Of a stretch of 64,000 nt of DNA, positions 8,774 through 16,511 are shown in pieces. Position numbers and translations under genes: made by a program. This stretch comes from Sva-07 sp942492715 (lineage in GTDB: Bacteria > Actinomycetota > Acidimicrobiia > Acidimicrobiales > Ilumatobacteraceae). The notes under the pieces were generated by a model. The model made no database searches. It worked only from the letters and a program-made list of their open reading frames with translations, and had not been told where the DNA came from. The stretch is taken from contig CALOFW010000027.1 in assembly GCA_942492715.1 (NCBI GenBank), forward strand, positions 1 to 64,000. The letters are read 5' to 3'. Every line of letters starts with the position of its first letter. Position 1 is the first letter of the stretch.

Positions 8774-9681
8774 ATGCTGATTTTCCGGATGTTCAGGGCC
8801 GTCAGATCCATGGTGCCGATACCCAGGTTCTGCGCCTTGTGCATATAACCGATCTGTGAGGGATCAATGCCGAACATTTTCGCTGCTGCCGTGTCTGCGG
8901 CCACGGGATCAGCAGACAACAGCAGGGCTTTCATCAGCAGGGCGTCACCATCTGAAACCCCCTTGGGACCGTTGATCTTGAGGACCCGGTAGGCATCAAT
9001 GACCGTGAGATCAGGGACCCGGTAGGTGGCGAAATCGGCGATGCATTGGTGGAGGTCGTTTCGGTGCCACCAGCCCCGGTCCCAGACCACGCCCATGAGG
9101 TTTTTCATGCCCATGGTCAATGTGGTGCTGCCATGGCTCTTGAGCACGGGCACATTGATGACCACGTCGGCCTCAAGGAACAGTTCATGGGCTTCCACCT
9201 GTTTTAAGACCTCTGCCCTGGGTACCTGGATTTTATGGTAGTGCCTGTGGCTGTTGCCCGTCACCATGGTGCCGCCGGCATCCCTGACCGCCTGGTTGAT
9301 GCCTGAATGGTCGTAGCAGCGTTTCCAGGTATCGCAGGTATGGTCAAAGATATACACTTTTTTGGCCCCGGCATTCAGGCTCTGTTTCACCATCTGCTTG
9401 ATCAGCCGTGGATTGGTGTTGGCCGCCCGTTCCGGGGGGGTATCCCATCCGATATTGGGTTTGATGACCACGGTCTGGTTGGGTTTCACAAATCGCCCCA
9501 TCCCGCCCATGGCCTCAATACCTTTGTCGAACATGGTTTCAGGCTCCCCGCCCATGAGTGCGGTGAGGTCCGGATATGCCGGGGCACTGAAAAGAGGTCC
9601 CGGATATCCGGCCAGGGCCATGGTTGCCCCGGCCCCCATGGTCAGAGTGACGGTGTTTTTTAAAAAAGCTCTTCTGTCCAT
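8770..9681 (-). CDS. DUF362 domain-containing protein with exported-type N-terminus
   Basis: This 303-residue protein belongs to the DUF362 family, common in anaerobes next to ferredoxin-like proteins. The N-terminus has a twin-arginine-like segment (MDRRAFLKNT) and a hydrophobic stretch ending in alanine, so export is probable. Conserved DUF362 segments are visible: KPNIGWDTPP, NVPVLKSHGSTTLTMGMKNLMG, and DAYRVLKINGP. The biochemical function of DUF362 is not established. The stop overlaps the start of the polyferredoxin by 4 bp, which suggests a common electron-transfer system. Confidence 0.85.
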   Translation of the reverse strand: MDRRAFLKNTVTLTMGAGATMALAGYPGPLFSAPAYPDLTALMGGEPETMFDKGIEAMGGMGRFVKPNQTVVIKPNIGWDTPPERAANTNPRLIKQMVKQSLNAGAKKVYIFDHTCDTWKRCYDHSGINQAVRDAGGTMVTGNSHRHYHKIQVPRAEVLKQVEAHELFLEADVVINVPVLKSHGSTTLTMGMKNLMGVVWDRGWWHRNDLHQCIADFATYRVPDLTVIDAYRVLKINGPKGVSDGDALLMKALLLSADPVAADTAAAKMFGIDPSQIGYMHKAQNLGIGTMDLTALNIRKISI

Positions 9682-9735
9682 GACATTCTCCTTGGTTTAA
9701 AGGTGAGTCCCTAATTTAACACGGTCCGGACTGAA

Positions 9736-9765
9736 TTGACAATTGCCCATTCAGACTGATAGTAT
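9736..9765 (+). promoter_or_regulatory. Candidate sigma-70 promoter for the truncated pdhA
   Basis: TTGACA (9736-9741) and TAGTAT (9760-9765) are separated by 18 bp in an AT-rich stretch. It points toward the pyruvate dehydrogenase gene and leaves a leader of about 85 bp. Prediction by eye only. Confidence 0.4.
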
Positions 9766-9858
9766 AGAAATTGTTAATAAAAGCTAATTTTATTTATCTT
9801 TACAAAACATTCGTCATACTTATCTTTTTCGTAAACATTCCAACAAAGGAGGCTTGCC

Positions 9859-10026
9859 ATGCCTTTGGATATCATTGAAGAATTTCAGATCAGCCGGCTC
9901 AGCATTCTGGATGAAAACGGAAATGTGGACCAAGCCTTGGTGCCTGAACTTTCCGAAAGTCGCCTGATACATCTTTACGAGGCCATGACCGTTTGCGTTG
10001 CGCCTGTGGTGACCCGTGCCACCTGA
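9859..10026 (+). pseudogene. pdhA: Pyruvate dehydrogenase E1 alpha, first 43 codons only (cut by the contig join)
   Basis: After a strong ribosome binding site (aaaggagg at 9845) the frame reads an N-terminus typical of acetyl-transferring pyruvate dehydrogenase E1 alpha: an FQISRLSILDENG segment, then LVPELSESRLIHLYEAM. In the family the next residues should be a (T/V)LTR(V/L)FD-type segment starting the thiamine diphosphate domain. Here the sequence abruptly becomes TVCVAPVVTRAT and stops at 10026. Full-length E1 alpha is about 320-370 residues. The break coincides with the composition change, so the truncation is due to the join and says nothing about the organism. Confidence 0.8.
9981..9995. 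other. Junction of two unrelated genomes (probable assembly chimera)
   Basis: Left of here the DNA has moderate GC and deltaproteobacterial genes; right of here it is very GC-rich with actinobacterial genes. The coding homology of pdhA ends at gaggccatgacc (about 9990), and a 72-bp repeat pair starts at 9989. There is no tRNA, integrase or insertion sequence at the border. Confidence 0.85.
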
Positions 10027-10130
10027 ATCCTCACGCAGACGGTTTGGTGCTCGGGCTTGGCCGTTTGCGTCACGTTTGTGGTGACCCGTGCCACCTGAAT
10101 CCTCACGCAGACGGATTGCTGCTCGGGCTG
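9989..10130. repeat. Two tandem copies of a 72-bp repeat at the junction
   Basis: Copies 9989-10060 and 10061-10130 both begin ccgtttgcgt and share a long identical core from ggtgacccgtgcc to cacgcagacgg. They differ at a few positions between. The repeat belongs to the GC-rich side and lies between the junction and the end of the MBL-Rieske gene. A repeat present elsewhere in that genome would explain how an assembler was misled. Confidence 0.75.
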
Positions 10131-10153
10131 TTGGGGGTGCGGGTCGGTCGGGG

Positions 10154-11716
10154 TCAGTCGGTGGGGGTGGCGGGGCGAATTCGGATCGGTCGGTCCGATG
10201 CCGTCTTGTTGCGTCCGGTCTCCAGATCGAAGCGCCAGCCGTGCAGGGTGCACACGAAGTCGCAGCCGTCGATCTCCCCGAAGGCAGCGAGGTCGGCGTT
10301 GCGGTGGGGGCATCGACGCTGGACCACGTAGTCGCCGATGCGGATGTCCGGCTCGTCACGCGCCGTCAGCTCGTCGATCGGTGTCAGCTTGCGCACCACT
10401 TCGGCCTCGGCGCGCCGCATCCGCTCGCGCGAGAGCGACTTGAGGAAGTTGTAGACGTACTCGTTGAACTCGCCCTCGCGCCACGCGGTGAACCGGCACG
10501 ACAGCAACAGCGAGTTGCTCCAATCGACGGCCCGCTGGGCGACGACGGTCTCGACGAGTTCACGAGGGATGTCGAAACGGAACGCATACTCCTCGCCGTC
10601 GTGGAGCCGGACCTCGCCGTTCGGGAAGTCGACGAGGATCGGCAGATCACCGGCGCGCAGCAACACGTTGGCGCCCACCTGGGCCCGCAGGGTGGGAGCC
10701 ATCTCGAGCAGCGGCTCCCACCAGTCCTGCAGGGTGGCCAGCAGGTCGGTGCTCGGCGGGTTCCACGATGCCTTCAGGTCGTCGAGCCACGGCATCCAGT
10801 CGGCTTGATAGGCACGAAGGTACGACCGCTTGTCGGCGAAGATCGCGTCGACGTCGTCGATCGGGTGCGTGACCTCCACGCTGTCCGGGCCGATGTCGAT
10901 CGTGGTGCCCGGCACGTTCAGGATCCCTCGGCGGCCGACCGACGCCAGACGCTCCAGGAAGTGGGTCTGGTCGGGGAAGATACTCAGCTCGTCGCCGTCG
11001 ATCATGTTGAGATCGAACAGGTCCGGATCGAGAAACGCGGGCGGGCCGGCGCTCGGCACGACGTAGCGCGCGTCGATGTTCTCGACGTAGCGCATTGCAC
11101 GGGCGAATTGGGCGTCGACCTTCGCTTCGCACAACGCTCGCTTCTCGGCATCGGGCATCTCGTAGACCATCGGATACCAGATCGCCCCGGAGAACTGCAG
11201 CCAGTGGAGGTCGACCGGGCCATGGGCGCGGAGCTGTGCGAGATCGTTGGTGCGGCAGTCGTTCTGGTTGACCAGGATCGACTCGCCGTCGGACACGACG
11301 AGCGCCGAGTCGCCGCCAGGTCCGTCGGTGATCGACGTCTCGACGTGGATCGCCACCGTCAGGCCCGGAGCGAGCTCCAACTCCTCGGTGTCGACGGTGC
11401 GGACGAACTCGGTGAAACCGAGCGCTCGGAGTGTGCGCTGCTGTTCCCGCGTGGGGAATCCCGGCAGCAGGATCGGGATGTCGCGACGGAGGTGCTCACG
11501 GAGCCACGGCTCGTCGTGGTGGTCGCCGTGGAGGTGGGAGATGTAGAGGAAGTCGGCCCGTTCGATTCGGTCGCGCAGGTCGTCGCTCAGTTGGTCGTTG
11601 CGCGGAAACACGAACCACGACCCGAAGAACGCGGGCACGAACCAGGGGTCGCACAACACCGAACCGGCGTCGGTCTCGATGAGCATGCCGGCATGGCCGA
11701 TGGAGGTGGCGCGCAT
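10154..11716 (-). CDS. MBL-fold hydrolase fused to a C-terminal Rieske domain
   Basis: The 520-residue protein starts with a metallo-beta-lactamase fold of the UlaG/CMP-Neu5Ac hydroxylase-like type: H61-L-H63-G-D65-H66 is the metal motif. The last 55 residues form a Rieske-type 2Fe-2S domain with C469-x-H471 and C489-x2-H492. In animal CMP-Neu5Ac hydroxylase the Rieske domain precedes the MBL domain, so this is the reversed order. A mononuclear or dinuclear metal oxygenase or hydrolase with its own electron-transfer domain is the natural guess. The substrate is unknown. The start is the ATG at 11716. Confidence 0.8.
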   Translation of the reverse strand: MRATSIGHAGMLIETDAGSVLCDPWFVPAFFGSWFVFPRNDQLSDDLRDRIERADFLYISHLHGDHHDEPWLREHLRRDIPILLPGFPTREQQRTLRALGFTEFVRTVDTEELELAPGLTVAIHVETSITDGPGGDSALVVSDGESILVNQNDCRTNDLAQLRAHGPVDLHWLQFSGAIWYPMVYEMPDAEKRALCEAKVDAQFARAMRYVENIDARYVVPSAGPPAFLDPDLFDLNMIDGDELSIFPDQTHFLERLASVGRRGILNVPGTTIDIGPDSVEVTHPIDDVDAIFADKRSYLRAYQADWMPWLDDLKASWNPPSTDLLATLQDWWEPLLEMAPTLRAQVGANVLLRAGDLPILVDFPNGEVRLHDGEEYAFRFDIPRELVETVVAQRAVDWSNSLLLSCRFTAWREGEFNEYVYNFLKSLSRERMRRAEAEVVRKLTPIDELTARDEPDIRIGDYVVQRRCPHRNADLAAFGEIDGCDFVCTLHGWRFDLETGRNKTASDRPIRIRPATPTD

Positions 11717-11766
11717 GACGTCAGGGTACGACCGCTCCCGGACTGCGAGCAGTCAACGCGAGTGGA

Positions 11767-12417
11767 TCAGGCGACGGGCGGGTCGGTGAACTGCTGGCCG
11801 GCGCGCGAGACGTGCTCGGTCCATGCCGCGCCGTCCCAGTAGCGGAGCTCGAACCTGCCCGACGGGTCGGCGTACCAACCGGCAGGAACGGCCGGCTCGG
11901 CTGCCGGGGCAGGCTCAGCGGCGGGTGCCGGTGCGGGCGCAGCAGCGGCGAGCGAGGGCTCGGCGGCCGCCGCCGGCTCGGTGGTGGCGGCGTCGGCCGC
12001 GCCCACCTGTGCGGCGAGACCGGCGATCGAGTCGTCGGCAGGTGCGGGGCTGTCGGCCGCCGGCTCCGTGGCCCATCCCGCCGGTTCGGCGGTCGCCTCG
12101 GCGGCGACCTCGGCGGCTGCTTCTTCGACGATGGCCTCTTCGACGGCGACCTCGGCGGCTGCTTCTTCGACGATGGCCTCTTCGACGGCGACCTCGGCGG
12201 CTGCTTCTTCGACGATGGCCTCTTCGACAGCCAACTCGACTGCGGCTTCCTCGAGCATGTCCAACTGGTCGGTCTCGCGGCTGAGGTAGGCGACGATGTT
12301 GGTCCCGGCGGACACGATCGAGACGATGCTCCAGCCCTCGGCCGCCTTCTCGTTCAGCAAGGGGGTGAGTGAGGCGGCGTCGTAGGACGAGGCGGTGACC
12401 GAAGAGAACTCCTGCAT
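11767..12417 (-). CDS. Protein with Glu/Ala repeats and C-terminal DUF2510 domain
   Basis: Residues 1 to about 50 look like a small DUF4177-type domain (NEKAAEGWSIVSIVSAGTNI). A repeated acidic segment (EEAIVEEAAAEVAV, three copies) and an Ala/Pro-rich linker follow. The C-terminal PAGWYADPSGRFELRYWDG followed by AAWTEH is a DUF2510 domain, common in actinobacterial membrane-associated proteins. No transmembrane helix is obvious. The function is unknown. Confidence 0.7.
   Translation of the reverse strand: MQEFSSVTASSYDAASLTPLLNEKAAEGWSIVSIVSAGTNIVAYLSRETDQLDMLEEAAVELAVEEAIVEEAAAEVAVEEAIVEEAAAEVAVEEAIVEEAAAEVAAEATAEPAGWATEPAADSPAPADDSIAGLAAQVGAADAATTEPAAAAEPSLAAAAPAPAPAAEPAPAAEPAVPAGWYADPSGRFELRYWDGAAWTEHVSRAGQQFTDPPVA
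12104..12228 (-). repeat. 42-bp tandem repeat, three copies, inside the DUF2510 gene
   Basis: Copies start at 12104, 12146 and 12188 and are nearly identical. They keep the reading frame and encode a 14-residue acidic unit. The near identity indicates recent duplication. Confidence 0.85.
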
Positions 12418-12477
12418 GGCGGTGATGCTAGACCACCGCGCCCGCTGTGCGCGTTCTCATCGGGTGAACAGTCGGTC

Positions 12478-13329
12478 TCAGTCGTCGCGTTGGCGGATGC
12501 CCTCGGTGAGGCTCGCCAGATCCGCGTCCTCGGGGTGGCCGTCGAAGGTCAGCTCGCCGCCGCTCAAGGCGATCAGGCGGCCGCTCTCCTTCACACTGGA
12601 CAGCTCGTGGGTGGCGACCACCATGGTGGCGCCGTCGCCGTGCGCGAGCGTGAGCAACTCGAGCAGCGCCTCGCGGCCCGTGCGATCGAGACCGACGAAC
12701 GGCTCGTCGATCAGCATCACGTCGAAGGGCCGGACGAACGCCATCGTGATCGCGGCCTTCTGCTTGAGTCCGCGACTGAACGTCATCGGGAGGTCGTCGA
12801 CGCGCGGCATCAGGCCGACCATGTCGACGAGGTCGACGGCCTGCTGCTCCCAGTCCTCGGTGCCGTGCAGACGAGCGATGTACTCCAGGTGCTCCCACAC
12901 GGTGAGGTCGTCGTAGAACACGGGCTGGTCGGCCAGATACGACACGGCGGCCTTGGCTTCCAGCGAGCCGATCTCGTGGCCGGCGATCCGAGCACTGCCC
13001 TCGGATGCTTCGAGCATGCCGACGAGCATCCGGATCAGCGTGGTCTTTCCGCTGCCGTTGTGACCGATGAGCGAGATCCGTTCACCAGCCCCGATACTCA
13101 GGTCGAGGGGGGCCAGCGCCGGCGCATCGCCGTAGGACTTGCCCAGTCCGATCGTCTCGATCGCCGGCGGTGGCCCTGTGGGCTTCGTCGGGGCGACCGA
13201 CCGGTCGGCGGCGGGCTCACGGGCACTCTTCGACGCGGATCGCGACCCCGATGTCGATGAAGGGCGCTGTCGCTTCGACGCCGGCCGGTTGGATCGAGAG
13301 CTCGACCGGGGTTTCGATGGCTGGTTCAT
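12478..13329 (-). CDS. ABC transporter ATP-binding protein
   Basis: A 283-residue ATPase of an ABC-2 type transporter. A Ser/Arg/Pro-rich N-terminal extension of about 60 residues is followed by Walker A (GHNGSGKTT), an atypical signature (FSRGLKQKAAI) and Walker B (VMLIDEPFVGLD). The ATG at 13329 is chosen because it overlaps the permease stop by ATGA; the frame is open further upstream but that part is the shadow of the permease. The partner is the permease at 13326-15167. Confidence 0.85.
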   Translation of the reverse strand: MNQPSKPRSSSRSNRPASKRQRPSSTSGSRSASKSAREPAADRSVAPTKPTGPPPAIETIGLGKSYGDAPALAPLDLSIGAGERISLIGHNGSGKTTLIRMLVGMLEASEGSARIAGHEIGSLEAKAAVSYLADQPVFYDDLTVWEHLEYIARLHGTEDWEQQAVDLVDMVGLMPRVDDLPMTFSRGLKQKAAITMAFVRPFDVMLIDEPFVGLDRTGREALLELLTLAHGDGATMVVATHELSSVKESGRLIALSGGELTFDGHPEDADLASLTEGIRQRDD

Positions 13330-15167
13330 GATGCGGCAGCACGCCCTTCTTCGAAGAAGTTGCGGATCTTGGCGGTCCAGGGGTCGCGACGGCGCACCCA
13401 CACGACACCGATGGCGATGAACAGTGCGAGGCCCACGATCGATCGGCCAACGCTGGCAGCGTCGTCGGTGAACCGGGCGACGAACACTGGGATCGTGCCC
13501 ACCGCGCTCAGCACGACCGGGATCATCGCCGTGATCACCGTGCTGAACCCGGCGAACTCGGGTGGGACGAAGCTGGTCTCGGCGTCCCGGGGAGTGCCCA
13601 GCAGTGTGGTGGCGCTCGGTGCGGTGGGCGCATCGAGCACGGTGACCACGATGCCGCCCATCGCGCCGGCCCAGGCCATCGGGACGGCGATCGCAAAGGC
13701 ACCGAGTGCCAACGACGGGTCGACGGCCGTCGCTGTGGCTGCGCCGATGATCGCGACGCCGACGAGCAGCACGGCAGGTGCGAGGAGGTGGTTGGTGAAG
13801 AGCCAGCCGCGCTCGATCGGGTAGCCGTCGGTGAGGTCGGGACGGTCGACCTCCTGCGACAACGGTTCGAGCGACTCGAGCCCGACGAGGAACAGCGCGC
13901 CGAGCAGGACCAGGCCGAACAGCGGCGATGAGCCGTAGGTCAGCGCCCCGCCCACTCCGGCGAGCGCGGCGAGCAATGCGATGCGGATGAGACGGGCGAG
14001 CGGCAGGCGCCGCAGCGACCGCGCCCCCCGTCGCCACACCACGCTCGGGCGCGGTTGCACCGCGGGACCGGCCGGAATCGCCGGCGTCTTCGATGTCTTC
14101 GATGTCGCTTTCGATGTCGCCTTCGATGTCGCCTTCGATGTCGCCTTGGATGGTGCTTTCGATGTCGCCGCGGATGGGGTTGCGGTCGGTCGGCGGTGCA
14201 CACCGGTCGGCGCCTCGGGCGATGGCCGCGTCGGGACGTGGCGTTGCCCCCACTGTCGCGTGCGCAACACCTCGGAACGCAGCTGCCGGCGGAGCTGCAC
14301 GACCGTGCGGAGATCCTGCACCGTCGCAGCAAAGCGCAGCTGTGACACCAGTTCACCGCGCCGGGCGAGGGGCTCGAGTCGGAGGCGCCCGCCGAGCGCC
14401 AGCGCGGCTGCGGCCATGGCGACCGCCACGACGATCGCGAGCACGTCGATGCCTCGCTGGCTGACTCCCCACAGCGCGAGTCGACCGGCCAGGTTGCCGG
14501 GACCGACTCGGGCGAGGCCGTCGGTGGAGTCGTTCCAGACCCCCCATGCCACGAGGCCTTGCCAGGCCACGACGAGGGTGGCGACGAGGGTGGCGGCCCA
14601 GCGCGGCACGCGGAGCGCATGGCTCAGGACGGCGGTCGCGACGAACGTCGAGCCCACGATCGCGCCGAACACGCCGCAGGCGGCGGCCCACGCAGTACGC
14701 GAACCTTCGACTTCCGTGGCGATCAGCTGGCCGAGCACCGCGCCCGCGAGTCCGATCGCGAACGCGGCGGAGCGCAGCCGCTGGCCGATCGGACGCAGCA
14801 TCACCGATCGTTGCGAGATCGGGGCGAGCAGCAGGTGGCGGATGTCGGCGACCTCGATCGAGATCGGTCCACCGTCGGCGCCGCTTCGCAGCCCCAACGC
14901 GAAGGCGACCACGACCATCAGCCCGATGATCGCCGGACCGCGGGTGAGCAGGTCCTGGGTGTCGATGCCGTCGCCGATCGCGCCGTCGACGGCGTCCGAC
15001 ACCCACACGACCACGACGAGGCCGACCAGCGCGAACAGGTAGACGCGGTAGGCGATGTCGTACCAGTCGGTCTCGCCGAGCCGTCGACGTTGACGGGTTC
15101 GCCGGAGCTCACTCAGCGTCGCCTTCGCGTCGGCGTGCGCCGGCACCGCGAGTACGTCGGACGTCAT
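13326..15167 (-). CDS. ABC transporter permease (large, two membrane blocks)
   Basis: The 613-residue protein has many hydrophobic helices in two blocks, about residues 35-280 and 390-590, separated by a hydrophilic linker rich in Thr-Ser-Lys-Ala repeats (encoded by a 12-bp tandem repeat around 14093-14165). It pairs with the ATPase that overlaps its end by 4 bp. The start at 15167 (MTSDVLAVP) is preferred because upstream codons overlap the divergent dsbB-like gene. The exported substrate is not known. Confidence 0.75.
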   Translation of the reverse strand: MTSDVLAVPAHADAKATLSELRRTRQRRRLGETDWYDIAYRVYLFALVGLVVVVWVSDAVDGAIGDGIDTQDLLTRGPAIIGLMVVVAFALGLRSGADGGPISIEVADIRHLLLAPISQRSVMLRPIGQRLRSAAFAIGLAGAVLGQLIATEVEGSRTAWAAACGVFGAIVGSTFVATAVLSHALRVPRWAATLVATLVVAWQGLVAWGVWNDSTDGLARVGPGNLAGRLALWGVSQRGIDVLAIVVAVAMAAAALALGGRLRLEPLARRGELVSQLRFAATVQDLRTVVQLRRQLRSEVLRTRQWGQRHVPTRPSPEAPTGVHRRPTATPSAATSKAPSKATSKATSKATSKATSKTSKTPAIPAGPAVQPRPSVVWRRGARSLRRLPLARLIRIALLAALAGVGGALTYGSSPLFGLVLLGALFLVGLESLEPLSQEVDRPDLTDGYPIERGWLFTNHLLAPAVLLVGVAIIGAATATAVDPSLALGAFAIAVPMAWAGAMGGIVVTVLDAPTAPSATTLLGTPRDAETSFVPPEFAGFSTVITAMIPVVLSAVGTIPVFVARFTDDAASVGRSIVGLALFIAIGVVWVRRRDPWTAKIRNFFEEGRAAAS

Positions 15168-15206
15168 CGCGAAGAGAACGTACTGCCCCCGTTGCATACT
15201 TGTGCA

Positions 15207-15794
15207 GTGAGCACCGAGACGGCCCAGCTCTTCTTCGCCCTTCTGACGGTCACCGCAGGAGCGGGCGCCATCGTCGTGGTCGTCCTGCGCATCGCCGCCG
15301 CTGCCGGGAGCGACGGTGCATGGAGACTCGGGTCCGCGATCAGCGATTCGGGGGTGTGGCTCGCGTGGCTCGTCGCAGTCGGGGCCACACTCGGGAGCCT
15401 CTACTTCTCGGAGGTGGCCAACTTCGCGCCGTGCCGGTTCTGTTGGTTCCAGCGCATTGCGATGTATCCGTTGTCGGTGATCCTGCTGGTCGGCGCGCTC
15501 CGCAAGGATCCTGGGGTGCGGTGGTACGGGGTGCCGCTCGCGCTCATCGGCGCCGCGATCTCGGCCTGGCACAGCTTGATCGAATGGCGCCCGGCGCTCG
15601 ACAACGGCGAATGCGAGTTCCAGGGTCCATCGTGCACGTTCGTCTGGTTCCGTGAATTCGGCCTGAGCCTGGCCAACATGGCGCTGATCGGCTTTCTCAC
15701 CATCCTCATACTGTTGTTGGTGCGCTTTCCCGCCAGACTGGACCCAGCACCTGACATGTCCACATCCGAGCCCGAATTGGAGACCTCCTCGTGA
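15207..15794 (+). CDS. Disulfide bond formation protein B (DsbB-like)
   Basis: The 195-residue membrane protein has four hydrophobic helices. The first redox pair, CRFC, follows the second helix in a DsbB-typical FAPCRFCWFQRIAMYPL context, and a second pair of cysteines is in the loop before the last helix (GECEFQGPSC). DsbB proteins reoxidise thiol oxidases and pass electrons to quinone. The GTG start at 15207 is inferred. The stop overlaps the start of the thioredoxin-like gene (GTGA), so the two form a redox pair. Confidence 0.85.
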   Translation: MSTETAQLFFALLTVTAGAGAIVVVVLRIAAAAGSDGAWRLGSAISDSGVWLAWLVAVGATLGSLYFSEVANFAPCRFCWFQRIAMYPLSVILLVGALRKDPGVRWYGVPLALIGAAISAWHSLIEWRPALDNGECEFQGPSCTFVWFREFGLSLANMALIGFLTILILLLVRFPARLDPAPDMSTSEPELETSS

Positions 15795-16468
15795 AGAACC
15801 GCACCGTGATCATCGTCGTCGGAGTGATCGCGCTGGTGCTCGGGCTGGCCGGGGCGGCGGTCCTGCTGACGGGTGGCGACGACGAGAGTTCGGGCGGCGT
15901 GCTCGCTCCGGGCGAAACCACGCGGCCCACGTATGGCGACGACGTGCAGGAGAACCGCCCGGTCGAGGTGTCCGGCGATCCGCTGCCTGCGCTCGACACC
16001 GTGGCCGAGGTCGACCCCGCCGTCGGGATGCCGACGCCGGTGATCGACGGTGCGACCTTCGACGGCAAGGCCCTGACGATCGGGGGGCCCACCGACGGCC
16101 CGACGATGTACGTGTTCCTCGCTCACTGGTGTCCTCACTGCAACGACGAGATCCCGGAACTGATCGAACTGAAGAACCGCGGTGGTGTTCCCGAGGACAT
16201 GAACGTCGTTGCGATCAGCACCGGGGTCGACAGCACGGGCCCGAACTACCCACCGTCGCAGTGGATCGTCGACAAGGACTGGCCGGCCGAGTGGCCCGTG
16301 ATGGCCGACAGCGTCGAGGCGACGAGCTTCGTCGTCAACGGCGGCGGCGGATTCCCGTACCTGATGCTGGTCGACGCCGACGGCAACGTGCTCGAGCGGG
16401 CCAGCGGTGCGAAGTCAGCCGAGGACCTCAACGCCTGGATCCAGAACGCCCTCGCCACCGCTGCCTGA
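15791..16468 (+). CDS. Membrane-anchored thioredoxin-fold protein (TlpA/DsbA-like)
   Basis: The 225-residue protein has an N-terminal uncleaved-type hydrophobic helix (about residues 5-28), an acidic linker and a thioredoxin domain with the active site WCPHC, about residues 114-118. The extracytoplasmic thioredoxin acts on cysteine residues of exported proteins; its partner for reoxidation is likely the DsbB-like protein whose gene overlaps by 4 bp. Several pilin-like proteins in the window contain paired cysteines that may be substrates (inference). Confidence 0.85.
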   Translation: MKNRTVIIVVGVIALVLGLAGAAVLLTGGDDESSGGVLAPGETTRPTYGDDVQENRPVEVSGDPLPALDTVAEVDPAVGMPTPVIDGATFDGKALTIGGPTDGPTMYVFLAHWCPHCNDEIPELIELKNRGGVPEDMNVVAISTGVDSTGPNYPPSQWIVDKDWPAEWPVMADSVEATSFVVNGGGGFPYLMLVDADGNVLERASGAKSAEDLNAWIQNALATAA

Positions 16469-16511
16469 TGTGACCGTCTGCCTGATGTGACCGTCTGCCT
16501 GATGTGACCGT
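16461..16511. repeat. Three perfect 17-bp tandem repeats between convergent genes
   Basis: The unit ctgcctgatgtgaccgt occurs at 16461, 16478 and 16495 without mismatch. The first copy contains the stop codon of the thioredoxin-like gene, and the last base abuts the end of the ABC-F gene. Confidence 0.95.

Noticed and set aside
9820..10359. 179-residue reverse-strand frame crossing the junction
   Set aside because: It spans two unrelated genomes and overlaps both the pdhA fragment and the MBL-Rieske gene; its content is low-complexity Arg/Pro/Thr.
10088..11842. 584-residue forward open frame opposite the MBL-Rieske gene
   Set aside because: Long antisense frames are common in GC-rich DNA; this one has no domain and the reverse frame has two complete metal motifs.
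12104..12228. Regular 42-bp repeats considered as a CRISPR array
   Set aside because: There are no spacers between copies; they are directly adjacent, in frame and inside a gene.
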